From Empedobacter brevis NBRC 14943 = ATCC 43319 (lineage in GTDB: Bacteria; Bacteroidota; Bacteroidia; Flavobacteriales; Weeksellaceae): a DNA stretch of 64,000 nt. The notes beneath the pieces are model-generated. The model saw nothing but the letters and a program-made list of their open reading frames with translations. It was not told where the DNA came from and did not search any database. The first letter of the stretch is position 1. Every line of letters starts with the position of its first letter. Positions 9,341 through 17,040 of this stretch are shown here, one piece after another. The position numbers were made by a program, and so were the translations under genes. The DNA is taken from assembly GCF_000382425.1 (NCBI RefSeq), contig NZ_KB908291.1, positions 496,001-560,000 on the forward strand. Direction: 5' to 3'.

Positions 9341-9348
9341 CAAATTTA
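9341..9348 (-). promoter_or_regulatory. -7 box of the paa operon promoter
   Basis: On the minus strand the bases read TAAATTTG, an exact match to the Bacteroidota -7 consensus TAnnTTTG, 31 bases upstream of the paaK ATG. The sequence 19 bases further upstream is TTAG, close to the TTTG -33 element, and it is part of the 9366-9383 palindrome. A protein bound there would block the promoter. Confidence 0.6.
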
Positions 9349-9360
9349 ATCAAAAAAACT

Positions 9361-9388
9361 AAAAAAACTAACGTTTGTTAGTTTTTTT
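9361..9388. promoter_or_regulatory. candidate TetR operator in front of paaK, also a terminator-like hairpin
   Basis: The core 9366-9383 reads AACTAACAAACGTTAGTT on the minus strand, with half-sites AACTAA/TTAGTT separated by six bases. The arms extend to 11 perfect bases (9361-9371 and 9378-9388) because of flanking A and T runs. It overlaps the -33 position of the paaK promoter. The same core, identical at 15 of 18 positions, lies at 12794-12811. The A/T-flanked hairpin could also end transcripts of the E1 gene upstream, so the two roles are not exclusive. Confidence 0.6.
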
Positions 9389-9425
9389 AGTGTAAAAAGT
9401 ACAATTGTTTATAACAACATAACAT

Positions 9426-11480
9426 TTAATAACTTAAAATACTATTAATCAAAGTGCTTAACTTTTTTGGATTAGGTAACATTTCTGTTTCTAAAATTGA
9501 ATTTAATGGTATTGCCGGCATATCTTGTGCACCCAATACACGAACCGGAGCATCTAAAAATTCAAAACACTCTTCATTAATTAAACCTGCAACACTTTGT
9601 GCAAAAGAGTTTTGCTTTGCTTCTTCAGTCAATACAATACATCGATTGTGTTTTTTTACACTATTAAAAATAGTTTCTTCATCTAATGGCACCAATGTTC
9701 TCAAATCAATAATTTCGACTTGATTCGGAAAGTCTTTTGCTGCTTGTTTGGCCCAATAAACACCCATGCCATAGGTAATTATCGTTACAGTATTATGACT
9801 TTGAGAGGATTCAGTCATTAAAACTTCACGTGCTTTCCCAAAAGGTAATACATAATCTTCATCCGGCTCTACTGTTGCCGCTTCTTCTGTTCCTTTTATT
9901 TTACTCCAATACAACCCTTTGTGTTCTAACATGACCACTGGATTGGGATCATAATAAGCCGCTTTCATCAACCCTTTCAAATCTGCTCCTGTAGATGGAT
10001 AAGCAATTTTAATACCTTTGATATTAGTTAAAACACTTTCTACCGAACTCGAATGATAAGGACCTCCGCTTCCATACGCACCAATTGGCACACGCAAAAT
10101 CATTGAAACCGGCCATTTACCATTTGATAAATAATTGGAACGTGCAACTTCAGTAAAAAGCTGGTTAAGACCAGGCCAAATATAATCAGCAAACTGTACC
10201 TCAACAATAGGCTTTAAACCAACAGCTGACATCCCAACCGTAGAACCAATGATAAAAGCTTCTTGAATTGGTGTATTGAATACACGGTTTTTTCCATACT
10301 GTTTGGCTAAAGTTGCTGCTTCTCTAAAAACGCCTCCTAAACGCAATCCAACATCTTGCCCATACAATAAAGCTTCCGGATGTTCTGCCATCAGTTCGCG
10401 AATAGCGAAAAGCGCTGAATCTACCATTACCGTTTTTTCTTTACCTTCCGGCGAGCGATTACCTCTTTCCTCTGTAATTGGTGTTGGAGCAAAAACATGC
10501 GTATACAAATCTTCCGGTCGAGGGTCTTCAGCTTTTAACGCTTCTTGATATTCAGTCTGAACTTGTTCTTTTATATTATTTTCAATTTCGATCAACTCAT
10601 TTTCATTGAATCCTTCATGTAACAATGTAAGTTTTAATTTATCGTAAGGATCTCTTGTTTGCGCCTCTTCCAAATCATCACGGTACCATTCTTTACGAAC
10701 TCCAGATGTATGATGGTTTAATAAAGGAACTTTGGCATGCACTAAAATTGGGCGACGCTCTGTTCTAATAATTTCTATTGCTTGCTGAATTGTTTCATAA
10801 GAAGCTAAGAAGTCTGTACCATCTACCTGAAATACCTCTAAACCATTGAAACCTTTAGCATAATGTGCAATATCCTGTGCACGTATTTCATCAGCCGAAG
10901 CAGAAATATCCCATTCATTATCTTGAACCAGATATAAAATTGGCAATTGTTTCAAAGCTGCCATCTGAAAAGCTTCTGCCACTTCTCCTTCTGTACAAGA
11001 CGCATCTCCCAAAGAACAAACCGCTATTGGTTTAATTTCTTCTTGACACAATCCCTCTAATTCTTTGTACTGCATTCCCATCGCAATTCCTGTTGTCGGA
11101 ATAGCCTGCATTCCTGTTGCACTACTTTGATGTGGAATTTTAGGCATATTTTCACGACGTAAACTCGGATGAGAATAATAGGTTCTTCCTCCTGAAAAAA
11201 TATCATCGCGTTTCGCTAATAATTGTAACATCAATTCATAAGGCGTCACACCAATTGATAATAACATGGCATCATCCCGATAATAAGCACTCAAATAATC
11301 CTGAGGCAATAATTGTAAACCTGTCGCTATTTGGATTGCTTCATGTCCGCGTGAAGTTGCGTGAACATATTTGTTTGTTATCGCTTTGTTTTCTTCGTAT
11401 AATTCGGTCAAAGCCTTTGCTGTAACCAGTAATTTATATGCTTGTTTAAGTAAAGTTGTAGTTGATATAATAGTTTCCAT
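9426..11480 (-). CDS. 2-oxoacid dehydrogenase E1 component, fused alpha and beta subunits
   Basis: A 684-residue fusion of E1-alpha (about 1-330) and E1-beta (about 350-684). The thiamine-diphosphate motif begins at GDAS (158-161) and ends with the conserved N188 in LVQDNEW. The beta part carries LYGQDVGLRLGGVFR and EVQFADYIWPGLNQL. It decarboxylates 2-oxo acids, most likely the branched-chain ones, and passes the acyl group to the E2 lipoyl arm. The fusion is common in Bacteroidota and not an error. The E2 gene lies 5 bases upstream on the same transcript; no E3 is in the window. Aromatic 2-oxo acids are a possible substrate given the neighbours. Confidence 0.85.
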   Translation of the reverse strand: METIISTTTLLKQAYKLLVTAKALTELYEENKAITNKYVHATSRGHEAIQIATGLQLLPQDYLSAYYRDDAMLLSIGVTPYELMLQLLAKRDDIFSGGRTYYSHPSLRRENMPKIPHQSSATGMQAIPTTGIAMGMQYKELEGLCQEEIKPIAVCSLGDASCTEGEVAEAFQMAALKQLPILYLVQDNEWDISASADEIRAQDIAHYAKGFNGLEVFQVDGTDFLASYETIQQAIEIIRTERRPILVHAKVPLLNHHTSGVRKEWYRDDLEEAQTRDPYDKLKLTLLHEGFNENELIEIENNIKEQVQTEYQEALKAEDPRPEDLYTHVFAPTPITEERGNRSPEGKEKTVMVDSALFAIRELMAEHPEALLYGQDVGLRLGGVFREAATLAKQYGKNRVFNTPIQEAFIIGSTVGMSAVGLKPIVEVQFADYIWPGLNQLFTEVARSNYLSNGKWPVSMILRVPIGAYGSGGPYHSSSVESVLTNIKGIKIAYPSTGADLKGLMKAAYYDPNPVVMLEHKGLYWSKIKGTEEAATVEPDEDYVLPFGKAREVLMTESSQSHNTVTIITYGMGVYWAKQAAKDFPNQVEIIDLRTLVPLDEETIFNSVKKHNRCIVLTEEAKQNSFAQSVAGLINEECFEFLDAPVRVLGAQDMPAIPLNSILETEMLPNPKKLSTLINSILSY

Positions 11481-11485
11481 TCTGA

Positions 11486-12745
11486 TTAAATTTGTGTATT
11501 AACATCCCAATTCTCCATATAATCTGAAATTCGTTTCAAGAATACTCCTCCCAACGACCCATCTATCACGCGATGATCAAACGAAAGCGATAAATACATA
11601 AATTGTCTTGCAACAATAATATCTCCAAATTCAGTCTCTAAAACAGCCGGTTTTTTCTTGATTACACCAGTCGCAAGAATTGCAACTTCAGGCTGATTGA
11701 TAATTGGTGTTCCCATCAGGTTTCCAAAAGTTCCAACATTACTTATTGTAAATGTTCCTCCTTTCACATCGTCAGGTAAAAGCTTATTTCTACGAGCTTT
11801 GTCTACAATTGAATTAACATTTTTCGCTAATCCTTCCAAATTCAATTCATTTGCTTGATGGATCACAGGAACAATCAAATTATTGTTAGGTAAAGCTGTT
11901 GCAATTCCAATATTGATTTCGTTGTGTTTTATAATTTTTGTTTCTGTTTCGTCTACTGAAACATTCATCATCGGAAAATCTTTGATTGCACGAACAACAC
12001 AGTCTACAATCAAAGGTGTAAACGTTAATTTCTGTTTGTACTTTGCTTCAAAAGCAACTTTATTTTCTTCGCGCCATTTTACAAAATTTGTCACATCAGG
12101 TTCTACATAAGCTGTCACATGAGGTGAAGTTTGTTTACTTTTCTTCATGTGCTTCGAAATCATCTGACGCATTTTATCCATCTCAATAATTTCATCTTTA
12201 GCACCAAAAGAAGAACTTAAAATCACATTGTTTTCACTTAAAGTATCACTTGAATTATTAGCTTTAAAAGGTTTATTTTGAATATAATTCAAAACATCAT
12301 TTTTTGAAATTCTTCCATCACGCCCAGAGCCTTTTATTTGCAAAACATCATTTGTTTGAAGATTCTCTTTCTGAATAATACTTTTTACCAAAGGCGATAA
12401 AAATTGATTCGTATCATTTGAATGTATGGTTTGCGAAGTGGAAATAGTTTCAATCGTTTTCTCTTCTATTCTTTCGTTTTTTTGTAATGATTGATTCTGG
12501 TCTTCTGAAGTTTCAATAATTGCAAAAACTTCCCCTATTTTAATCTCATCTCCTTCATTAAATCTAAACTCTATAATTTTCCCAGCTTTTGTTGAAGGCA
12601 CATCAGAATCTACTTTATCCGTAGAAACTTCGGCTATTACCTCATCCTCTTGAATGAAATCACCAATATTCTTTGTGAAACGAACAAGCTGTACAGACTC
12701 TACACTCTCTCCCAGTTTCGGGATCGTTAGTTCTATATTCTTCAT
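11486..12745 (-). CDS. 2-oxoacid dehydrogenase E2 component (dihydrolipoamide acyltransferase)
   Basis: A 419-residue E2 protein with three domains in order. A single lipoyl domain (about 1-78) has the lipoylated lysine K44 in STDKVDSD. A peripheral subunit-binding domain lies near residues 112-150 (SPLVKSIIQKENL and GSGRDGRISKNDVL). The catalytic acyltransferase domain ends with SFDHRVIDG, where H391 is the active-site histidine. It moves the acyl group from E1 to CoA. It leads the two-gene operon, and an 18-bp palindrome shared with paaK lies 49 bases before its ATG. Confidence 0.87.
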   Translation of the reverse strand: MKNIELTIPKLGESVESVQLVRFTKNIGDFIQEDEVIAEVSTDKVDSDVPSTKAGKIIEFRFNEGDEIKIGEVFAIIETSEDQNQSLQKNERIEEKTIETISTSQTIHSNDTNQFLSPLVKSIIQKENLQTNDVLQIKGSGRDGRISKNDVLNYIQNKPFKANNSSDTLSENNVILSSSFGAKDEIIEMDKMRQMISKHMKKSKQTSPHVTAYVEPDVTNFVKWREENKVAFEAKYKQKLTFTPLIVDCVVRAIKDFPMMNVSVDETETKIIKHNEINIGIATALPNNNLIVPVIHQANELNLEGLAKNVNSIVDKARRNKLLPDDVKGGTFTISNVGTFGNLMGTPIINQPEVAILATGVIKKKPAVLETEFGDIIVARQFMYLSLSFDHRVIDGSLGGVFLKRISDYMENWDVNTQI

Positions 12746-12770
12746 TTTATTTTTTTGCAGTTTTATGCGT

Positions 12771-12811
12771 TGAAGATAATGATTTTTTATAAAAACTAAT
12801 GAATGTTAGTT
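12771..12811 (-). promoter_or_regulatory. promoter region and candidate operator of the E2-E1 operon
   Basis: The palindrome at 12794-12811 reads AACTAACATTCATTAGTT on the minus strand, the same half-sites and six-base spacing as the copy in front of paaK. A weaker -7-like sequence TATCTTCA lies at 12771-12778, and the TTAG of the palindrome is 17 bases upstream of it, at the -33 position. The geometry is close to that at paaK. The -7 box is imperfect, so the promoter itself is tentative while the palindrome is clear. Confidence 0.55.
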
Positions 12812-12879
12812 AAATTTAATTGAAACTTTCCCCTTTTTATAGTGTATATGGTACATTTAAATTTCAATCGATTTATACT

Positions 12880-13683
12880 CTAAAACCTCATCACTAAACC
12901 AATTCCTGCCTGATTATTTTGAAATGCAGGAAAAATTATAGTTGATACCTTAGATTCTTTATTTTTAGGAGAAAACCAATTGTTAATTGTTGGAAACAAC
13001 CAGTAAGCTAACTCTGTAGACAAAATCCCAATTCCTGCTCCTGCAACTACATCTCCTACCCAATGGCGATTATTTATGACACGATAAACACCTGTAAAAG
13101 CTGCTAAAGGATATCCTGCCAAACTCAACCAGATATTAGTATCCTGATATTCACGAAACATAAATTGTGCTGTAGAAAAAGCATTTGCTGTATGTCCGGA
13201 AGGAAAAGAAAGATGATTCGTTCCATCCGGTCTTTCTTCATTCACCGTATGTTTCAATCCCATAACCAAACCTGTATTGATAATTTGTGAAGTGGCGAAA
13301 ATAATTGTTCGATCTTTAAAATTATGTTTTCCTTGAATACCAGCTAGATTCAATCCATAAACTGCAACTGCAGGTAAGTATTGTGTATAATTATCAAATC
13401 GATTTCCTTTTGTATTGTCTTCTAATAGTTCGTTTTGAGTTGATTTATTCAAATTATCTAAAGCAGGAATTGCTAAACTAAGACTTCCGTAAGTAATTAA
13501 ACTCGCAGGAACAATCAGTTTTTTTGCATTAAAATGATAAACTTTATCTTCTGAATTGAATGTTTGTTGTGGAATAGGATCAACTTCTGCTTTTTGAATT
13601 GTATCTTGTGTATTTACTGTCATCGAAAAAATGGTAAGTAGGACACAATTAATTAATGTCATTTTCGATTTTGTTTGGTTCAT
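12880..13683 (-). CDS. PAP2-family phosphatase, secreted or membrane anchored
   Basis: A PAP2 (type 2 phosphatidic acid phosphatase) protein of about 267 residues. The three motifs are KHTVNEERP (K-x6-RP), PSGH and YRVINNRHWVGD (R-x5-H-x3-D; the usual serine before the arginine is a tyrosine). The phosphatase site therefore looks intact. A signal-peptide-like stretch TLINCVLLTIFSMTV is near the start. The frame is open further, to 13725, but that ATG lies between the -33 and -7 elements of the promoter at 13705-13734, so the start at 13683 (MNQTKSK) is preferred. Possible roles are lipid A or undecaprenyl-pyrophosphate dephosphorylation. Confidence 0.85.
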   Translation of the reverse strand: MNQTKSKMTLINCVLLTIFSMTVNTQDTIQKAEVDPIPQQTFNSEDKVYHFNAKKLIVPASLITYGSLSLAIPALDNLNKSTQNELLEDNTKGNRFDNYTQYLPAVAVYGLNLAGIQGKHNFKDRTIIFATSQIINTGLVMGLKHTVNEERPDGTNHLSFPSGHTANAFSTAQFMFREYQDTNIWLSLAGYPLAAFTGVYRVINNRHWVGDVVAGAGIGILSTELAYWLFPTINNWFSPKNKESKVSTIIFPAFQNNQAGIGLVMRF

Positions 13684-13704
13684 TTCATTATACATTTTGT
13701 TAAA

Positions 13705-13734
13705 CAAATGTATTTGAAACCTCATTATTCCAAA
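13705..13734 (-). promoter_or_regulatory. promoter of the PAP2 gene
   Basis: The minus strand carries TTTG (13731-13734), 18 bases, then TACATTTG (13705-13712), a full match to the Bacteroidota promoter pattern. It places transcription start near 13700 and rules out the most upstream ATG of the PAP2 frame. Confidence 0.7.
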
Positions 13735-13751
13735 CTTAAGATTTGATTAAG

Positions 13752-13787
13752 AAAAAGCCGAAGAAATACTTTATTTATTCGGCTTTA
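13752..13787 (-). terminator. terminator after hpd
   Basis: Perfect 9-bp arms AAAGCCGAA/TTCGGCTTT (13754-13762 and 13778-13786) with an A-tract on the plus strand that gives a U-tract in the hpd transcript. It lies 47 bases past the hpd stop and closes the hmgA-hpd unit. Confidence 0.75.
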
Positions 13788-13833
13788 AATATGATTTAGT
13801 TATTGTCAATTTATTAAGAAAAGTTCAAAAAAA

Positions 13834-14964
13834 TTATAAATTCCCTCTACGTTCTTGTTCTCTTTCCAAAGCTTCGAATAAAGCTTTGAAGTTTCCTGCT
13901 CCAAACGATTGAGCTCCGTGACGTTCAATAATTTCGTAAAATAATGTTGGTCTGTCTTCAACAGGTTTTGTAAAGATTTGCAATAAATAACCTTCTTCAT
14001 CACAATCCACTAAAATACCAAGACTTTGCAGCTTTTTAATATCTTCATCAATTTCTCCTACACGCTCCGGAATCATGTCATAATAAGCTTCCGGCGGTGC
14101 AGATAAAAATTCGACTCCACGAGATTTAAGCTCAGTAACAGTTTTAACAATATCTTTTGTGGCCACTGCAATATGCTGAACCCCTTCTCCTTCATAAAAA
14201 TCTAAGTATTCTTCTACTTGCGATTTTTTCTTTCCTTCTGCAGGTTCATTAATTGGAAATTTCGAATAACCATTTCCATTACTCATTACTTTTGACATTA
14301 ATGCTGAATATTCTGTATTGATTTGTTTATCATCAAAGGACAAAATATTTACAAACCCCATCACATCCTGGTACCATTGTACGCAATCATTCATACGATT
14401 CCAACCAACATTTCCTACACAATGATCAACATATAACAAACCACAATCAGTAGGTTGATAAGCTGATTCTGATTTCACATACCCCGGCATAAAAGGTCCA
14501 TTGTAATTTTTACGTTCAATAAACATATGAATTGTTTCTCCATACGTATAAATTCCAGACATTTTTACTTCTCCAAATTCATCTGTAATTGTAGTTGGCT
14601 CCATATAAGGTTTTCCACCACGTTTTGTTGTTTGCTCAAAAGCATCGTACGCATCATCAACCCAAAGCGCCAAAATCTTCACTCCGTCTCCATGCTTCAT
14701 CGCATGCTGACATATTGGTGAATCTGATTTTAACCCTGATGTTAAAACTAAACGAATTTTACCTTGTTGTAAAACATAAGATGCTCTATCTCTTACTCCG
14801 GTTTCTGGACCTGCATAGGCAACTTCTTGAAAACCGAATGCTGTTTTGTAATAATGTGCAGATTGTTTTGCATTTCCTACATAAAACTCGATATAATCTG
14901 TTCCATTAATTGGAAGAAAGTCTTGCGCTAAAGCTATTTTCTCTGCAAATGTTTGTGTACTCAT
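13834..14964 (-). CDS. hpd: 4-hydroxyphenylpyruvate dioxygenase
   Basis: A 376-residue HPPD. Two VOC-fold halves are visible (N-terminal GTDYIEFYVGNAKQSAHYY; C-terminal YVDHCVGNVGWNRMNDCV). The Fe(II) ligands are the His in LLYVDHCVG, the His in GVQHIAVATKD and the Glu in LFYEIIERHG. The C-terminal QSFGAGNFKALFEALEREQ is a strong family mark. It converts 4-hydroxyphenylpyruvate to homogentisate. A further ATG at 14991 adds nine basic residues; the start at 14964 (MSTQTF) fits the family better. It follows hmgA on the same strand, so product and next enzyme are encoded together. Confidence 0.93.
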   Translation of the reverse strand: MSTQTFAEKIALAQDFLPINGTDYIEFYVGNAKQSAHYYKTAFGFQEVAYAGPETGVRDRASYVLQQGKIRLVLTSGLKSDSPICQHAMKHGDGVKILALWVDDAYDAFEQTTKRGGKPYMEPTTITDEFGEVKMSGIYTYGETIHMFIERKNYNGPFMPGYVKSESAYQPTDCGLLYVDHCVGNVGWNRMNDCVQWYQDVMGFVNILSFDDKQINTEYSALMSKVMSNGNGYSKFPINEPAEGKKKSQVEEYLDFYEGEGVQHIAVATKDIVKTVTELKSRGVEFLSAPPEAYYDMIPERVGEIDEDIKKLQSLGILVDCDEEGYLLQIFTKPVEDRPTLFYEIIERHGAQSFGAGNFKALFEALEREQERRGNL

Positions 14965-15040
14965 TTTCTTGTGTTTATTTTTATGTATCATTATTTCGAT
15001 TTGATATTCGAAATTTATTTTTTATCCCTGTCATCTAGTT

Positions 15041-15060
15041 TGATCATCTGACGATGATCA
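15041..15060. promoter_or_regulatory. palindrome between hmgA and hpd
   Basis: Perfect 8-bp arms TGATCATC/GATGATCA with a four-base centre TGAC, ending one base before the hmgA stop codon. Mid-way between two genes of one unit, it may be an operator for hpd, an mRNA processing hairpin or a partial terminator. A TAAATTTC box (minus strand, 15010-15017) lies just downstream and could be the -7 element of a separate hpd promoter. Confidence 0.4.
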
Positions 15061-16218
15061 TTAATAAAGCCAAGATTTATAATAATCCGGATCTTCTATT
15101 TCTAAAGCTTGTTCTGTTAACATTAAAGGTCTGAAAGGATCAATCATCACAGCCAACTCATGTGTTTCTTTTGCTCCAATCGACTTTTCTACCGTTCCCG
15201 GATGCGGACCATGCGGAATACCCGCCGGATGTAATGTAATTTGACCTTTTTCAACTGATTTTCTTGACATAAAATCGCCATCGACATAATATAAAATTTC
15301 GTCAGAATCTACATTACTATGATTATAAGGAGCCGGAATAGCATTTGGATGATAGTCGAACAAACGAGGAACGAAACTACAAATAACAAATCCTGCACCT
15401 TCAAATGTCTGATGAACCGGTGGTGGTTGATGAATACGCCCTGTTATCGGCTCGAAATTATGAATTGAAAAGGCCCAAGGATAATGATAACCATCCCATC
15501 CAACAAAATCGAAAGGATGAGTCCCGTAGACATAGGGATATATTAAGCCTTCTTTTTTAATCATAATCTTAAAATCTCCATGTTCATCATGGGTTTCAAG
15601 ATTTTGCGGACGCTTTATATCTCGTTCACAAAATGGAGAATGTTCCATTAATTGACCAAAATGATTACGGTAACGACGAGGTGTTTCTACCGGACTAAAT
15701 GACTCTGTGATGAACAAACGATTATTCTCGTCATTGAAATGAAGTTGATAAATTATTCCACGTGGAATGACTAAATAATCTCCATATTCAAACTCGATTT
15801 GTCCATAACCTGTTTTCAAAACCCCAGAACCTTCATGAATAAAAATCACTTCATCCGCTTGAGAATTTTTGTAAAAATAATCGGTCATCGACTGTTGAGG
15901 AGCAGCCAACGAGATGTGCAAATCATTATTCACTAAAACAGGAACACGTGATTCTAAATAATCTTTTGTTGGTTTTACTTTAAACCCTTTTAAAGACGTG
16001 TGCTTCAAATGCTTTGCGCGAGCTATTTTAGGTTCAACCGAATAAGGTTCATTAATTTCTTTTACCAAAGTTGGTGGATAACAATGATAAACATTAGAAT
16101 ACGTACTCGAAAATCCATGCGTAGAAACCAGCTCTTCTGCATATAATTCTCCATTTGGTTTTCGGAATACCGTATGTCGCTTTTGTGGGAATTCTCCCAA
16201 ATGATGATAAAGTGGCAT
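15061..16218 (-). CDS. hmgA: homogentisate 1,2-dioxygenase
   Basis: A 385-residue cupin-fold homogentisate dioxygenase of the shorter type common in Bacteroidota. Family marks are FIHEGSGVLKTGYG in the N-terminal half and, in the C-terminal half, DSDEILYYVDGDF and HPAGIPHGPHPG followed by KETHELAVMIDPF, which hold the Fe(II)-binding His and Glu residues. It opens the ring of homogentisate to maleylacetoacetate in tyrosine degradation. It is upstream of hpd; fumarylacetoacetase and the isomerase are not in the window. Its leader is long, about 185 bases from the predicted promoter. Confidence 0.92.
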   Translation of the reverse strand: MPLYHHLGEFPQKRHTVFRKPNGELYAEELVSTHGFSSTYSNVYHCYPPTLVKEINEPYSVEPKIARAKHLKHTSLKGFKVKPTKDYLESRVPVLVNNDLHISLAAPQQSMTDYFYKNSQADEVIFIHEGSGVLKTGYGQIEFEYGDYLVIPRGIIYQLHFNDENNRLFITESFSPVETPRRYRNHFGQLMEHSPFCERDIKRPQNLETHDEHGDFKIMIKKEGLIYPYVYGTHPFDFVGWDGYHYPWAFSIHNFEPITGRIHQPPPVHQTFEGAGFVICSFVPRLFDYHPNAIPAPYNHSNVDSDEILYYVDGDFMSRKSVEKGQITLHPAGIPHGPHPGTVEKSIGAKETHELAVMIDPFRPLMLTEQALEIEDPDYYKSWLY

Positions 16219-16254
16219 ATCGTATTTTGTTTGTTGTTTTGATGAAAAGGTAGA

Positions 16255-16269
16255 TGACGAAATTCGTCA
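16255..16269. promoter_or_regulatory. palindrome 36 bases upstream of hmgA
   Basis: TGACGAAATTCGTCA is a perfect palindrome around one central base. It lies in the hmgA leader, downstream of the predicted promoter. It could be a regulator site acting as a roadblock or an RNA hairpin close to the start codon. No known family motif was recognised. Confidence 0.4.
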
Positions 16270-16288
16270 ACAAGGAGTCTACAATATT

Positions 16289-16390
16289 CTAATGTGAATA
16301 TTGAGCAAATACAATTTTGGAAAGTAAAGCAGAAGTTTGCTTATTCATTCCAACAAATAAAGGTTTTATATTTTCTTTAATTGCTTGCAT
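16289..16390 (-). CDS. 33-residue open frame in the hmgA leader
   Basis: An ATG at 16390 opens a short frame starting MQAIKENIKPLFVGM and ending FAQYSH, 20 bases after the -7 box at 16410. Composition looks protein-like but it is not rich in Tyr or Phe, so a classical attenuator leader peptide is not supported. It may be a small protein, a decayed gene end or chance. The last codons fall inside the palindrome at 16282-16303. Confidence 0.2.
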   Translation of the reverse strand: MQAIKENIKPLFVGMNKQTSALLSKIVFAQYSH

Positions 16391-16409
16391 TTCTTTTCTG
16401 TGGTTATAC

Positions 16410-16441
16410 CAAAGATAGAAACTTTTTTTGATTGTAACAAA
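16410..16441 (-). promoter_or_regulatory. promoter reading toward hmgA
   Basis: The minus strand has TTTG (16438-16441), 20 bases, then TATCTTTG (16410-16417), an exact -7 match. No other -7 match was found closer to hmgA, so this is the likely promoter of the hmgA-hpd unit. Confidence 0.65.
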
Positions 16442-16576
16442 TACACCATTATTTTATTTGGCATTAATGTTACTCCTCAAAAATAAGAAAAAGGAAATTG
16501 GTCTTATTTAATAAATATCCGATTATTAGGTAACTTCTTAAATAGAAAGTATAAAATATACCTACTTTTTTCAAAT

Positions 16577-16604
16577 AAAAAAAGGTTGCTGTAGCAACCT
16601 TTTT
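16577..16604 (-). terminator. terminator after the DUF493 gene
   Basis: Arms AAGGTTGCT/AGCAACCTT with only two bases between, flanked by A and T runs on both sides. The right arm touches the DUF493 stop codon. It could work in both directions. Confidence 0.8.
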
Positions 16605-16929
16605 ATAACATAATAACTCCTTCTATCTTGGATACTTCTTTATAATAGTTGATTACGGTATCCGCATCTATTACGTATAATTTTATAGAAATCGAAGTGT
16701 ATTTTCTATTTTTTGATGCTTTGTATTCATACTCAGCATTTGTATCAGCAAATACCTCTTTAATCTTTTTCATTGTCTCTTCACTTGAAGGATAAATGAA
16801 CTTGAATAAATAATCTGCAGGAAACTTTTGAACATCATCCAATCTTTCTCTAAATTTTGCATAAAAATCCTGCTCATTATGAGAGCTATCTGGAATTTCT
16901 TCGAATGTGTAATCTCTGTTATTGTTCAT
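16603..16929 (-). CDS. DUF493 (YbeD-like) family protein
   Basis: A 108-residue DUF493 protein. The core FPADYLFKFIYPSS followed by KYTSISIKLYVIDADTVINYYKEVSKIEGVI is the family signature when read in pieces. The E. coli homologue YbeD has an ACT-like ferredoxin fold; its function is not settled, though an allosteric or lipoyl-metabolism link has been suggested. It is a single gene with its own -7 box TATTTTTG (minus strand, 16953-16960) and a terminator at its stop codon. Confidence 0.85.
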   Translation of the reverse strand: MNNNRDYTFEEIPDSSHNEQDFYAKFRERLDDVQKFPADYLFKFIYPSSEETMKKIKEVFADTNAEYEYKASKNRKYTSISIKLYVIDADTVINYYKEVSKIEGVIML

Positions 16930-17040
16930 ACTATATTTTAGTTGTATTATGTCAAAAATAGTACCACATCACATTATTGAAAAACACTTCAATTATTAAG
17001 ACATTTTGTCATATCAACTTTTATAGACAGTAGGCTATAT

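Larger units (their letters stand above)
16219..16602 (-). other. 384-base leader and intergenic region upstream of hmgA
   Basis: This gap holds, in the direction of hmgA transcription, the DUF493 terminator, a consensus promoter (16410-16441), a 33-codon open frame (16289-16390) and two palindromes: CAATATTC/GAATATTG with a six-base centre (16282-16303), and the 15-bp TGACGAAATTCGTCA (16255-16269). I see no longer gene on either strand. Confidence 0.5.

Noticed and set aside
9426-11480. E1 alpha-beta fusion as an assembly or frameshift artefact
   Set aside because: The joined form is common in Bacteroidota and both halves are complete.
13806-14003. Short minus-strand frame at the hpd 3' end
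   Set aside because: It overlaps the conserved C-terminus of hpd in another frame and shows no family likeness.
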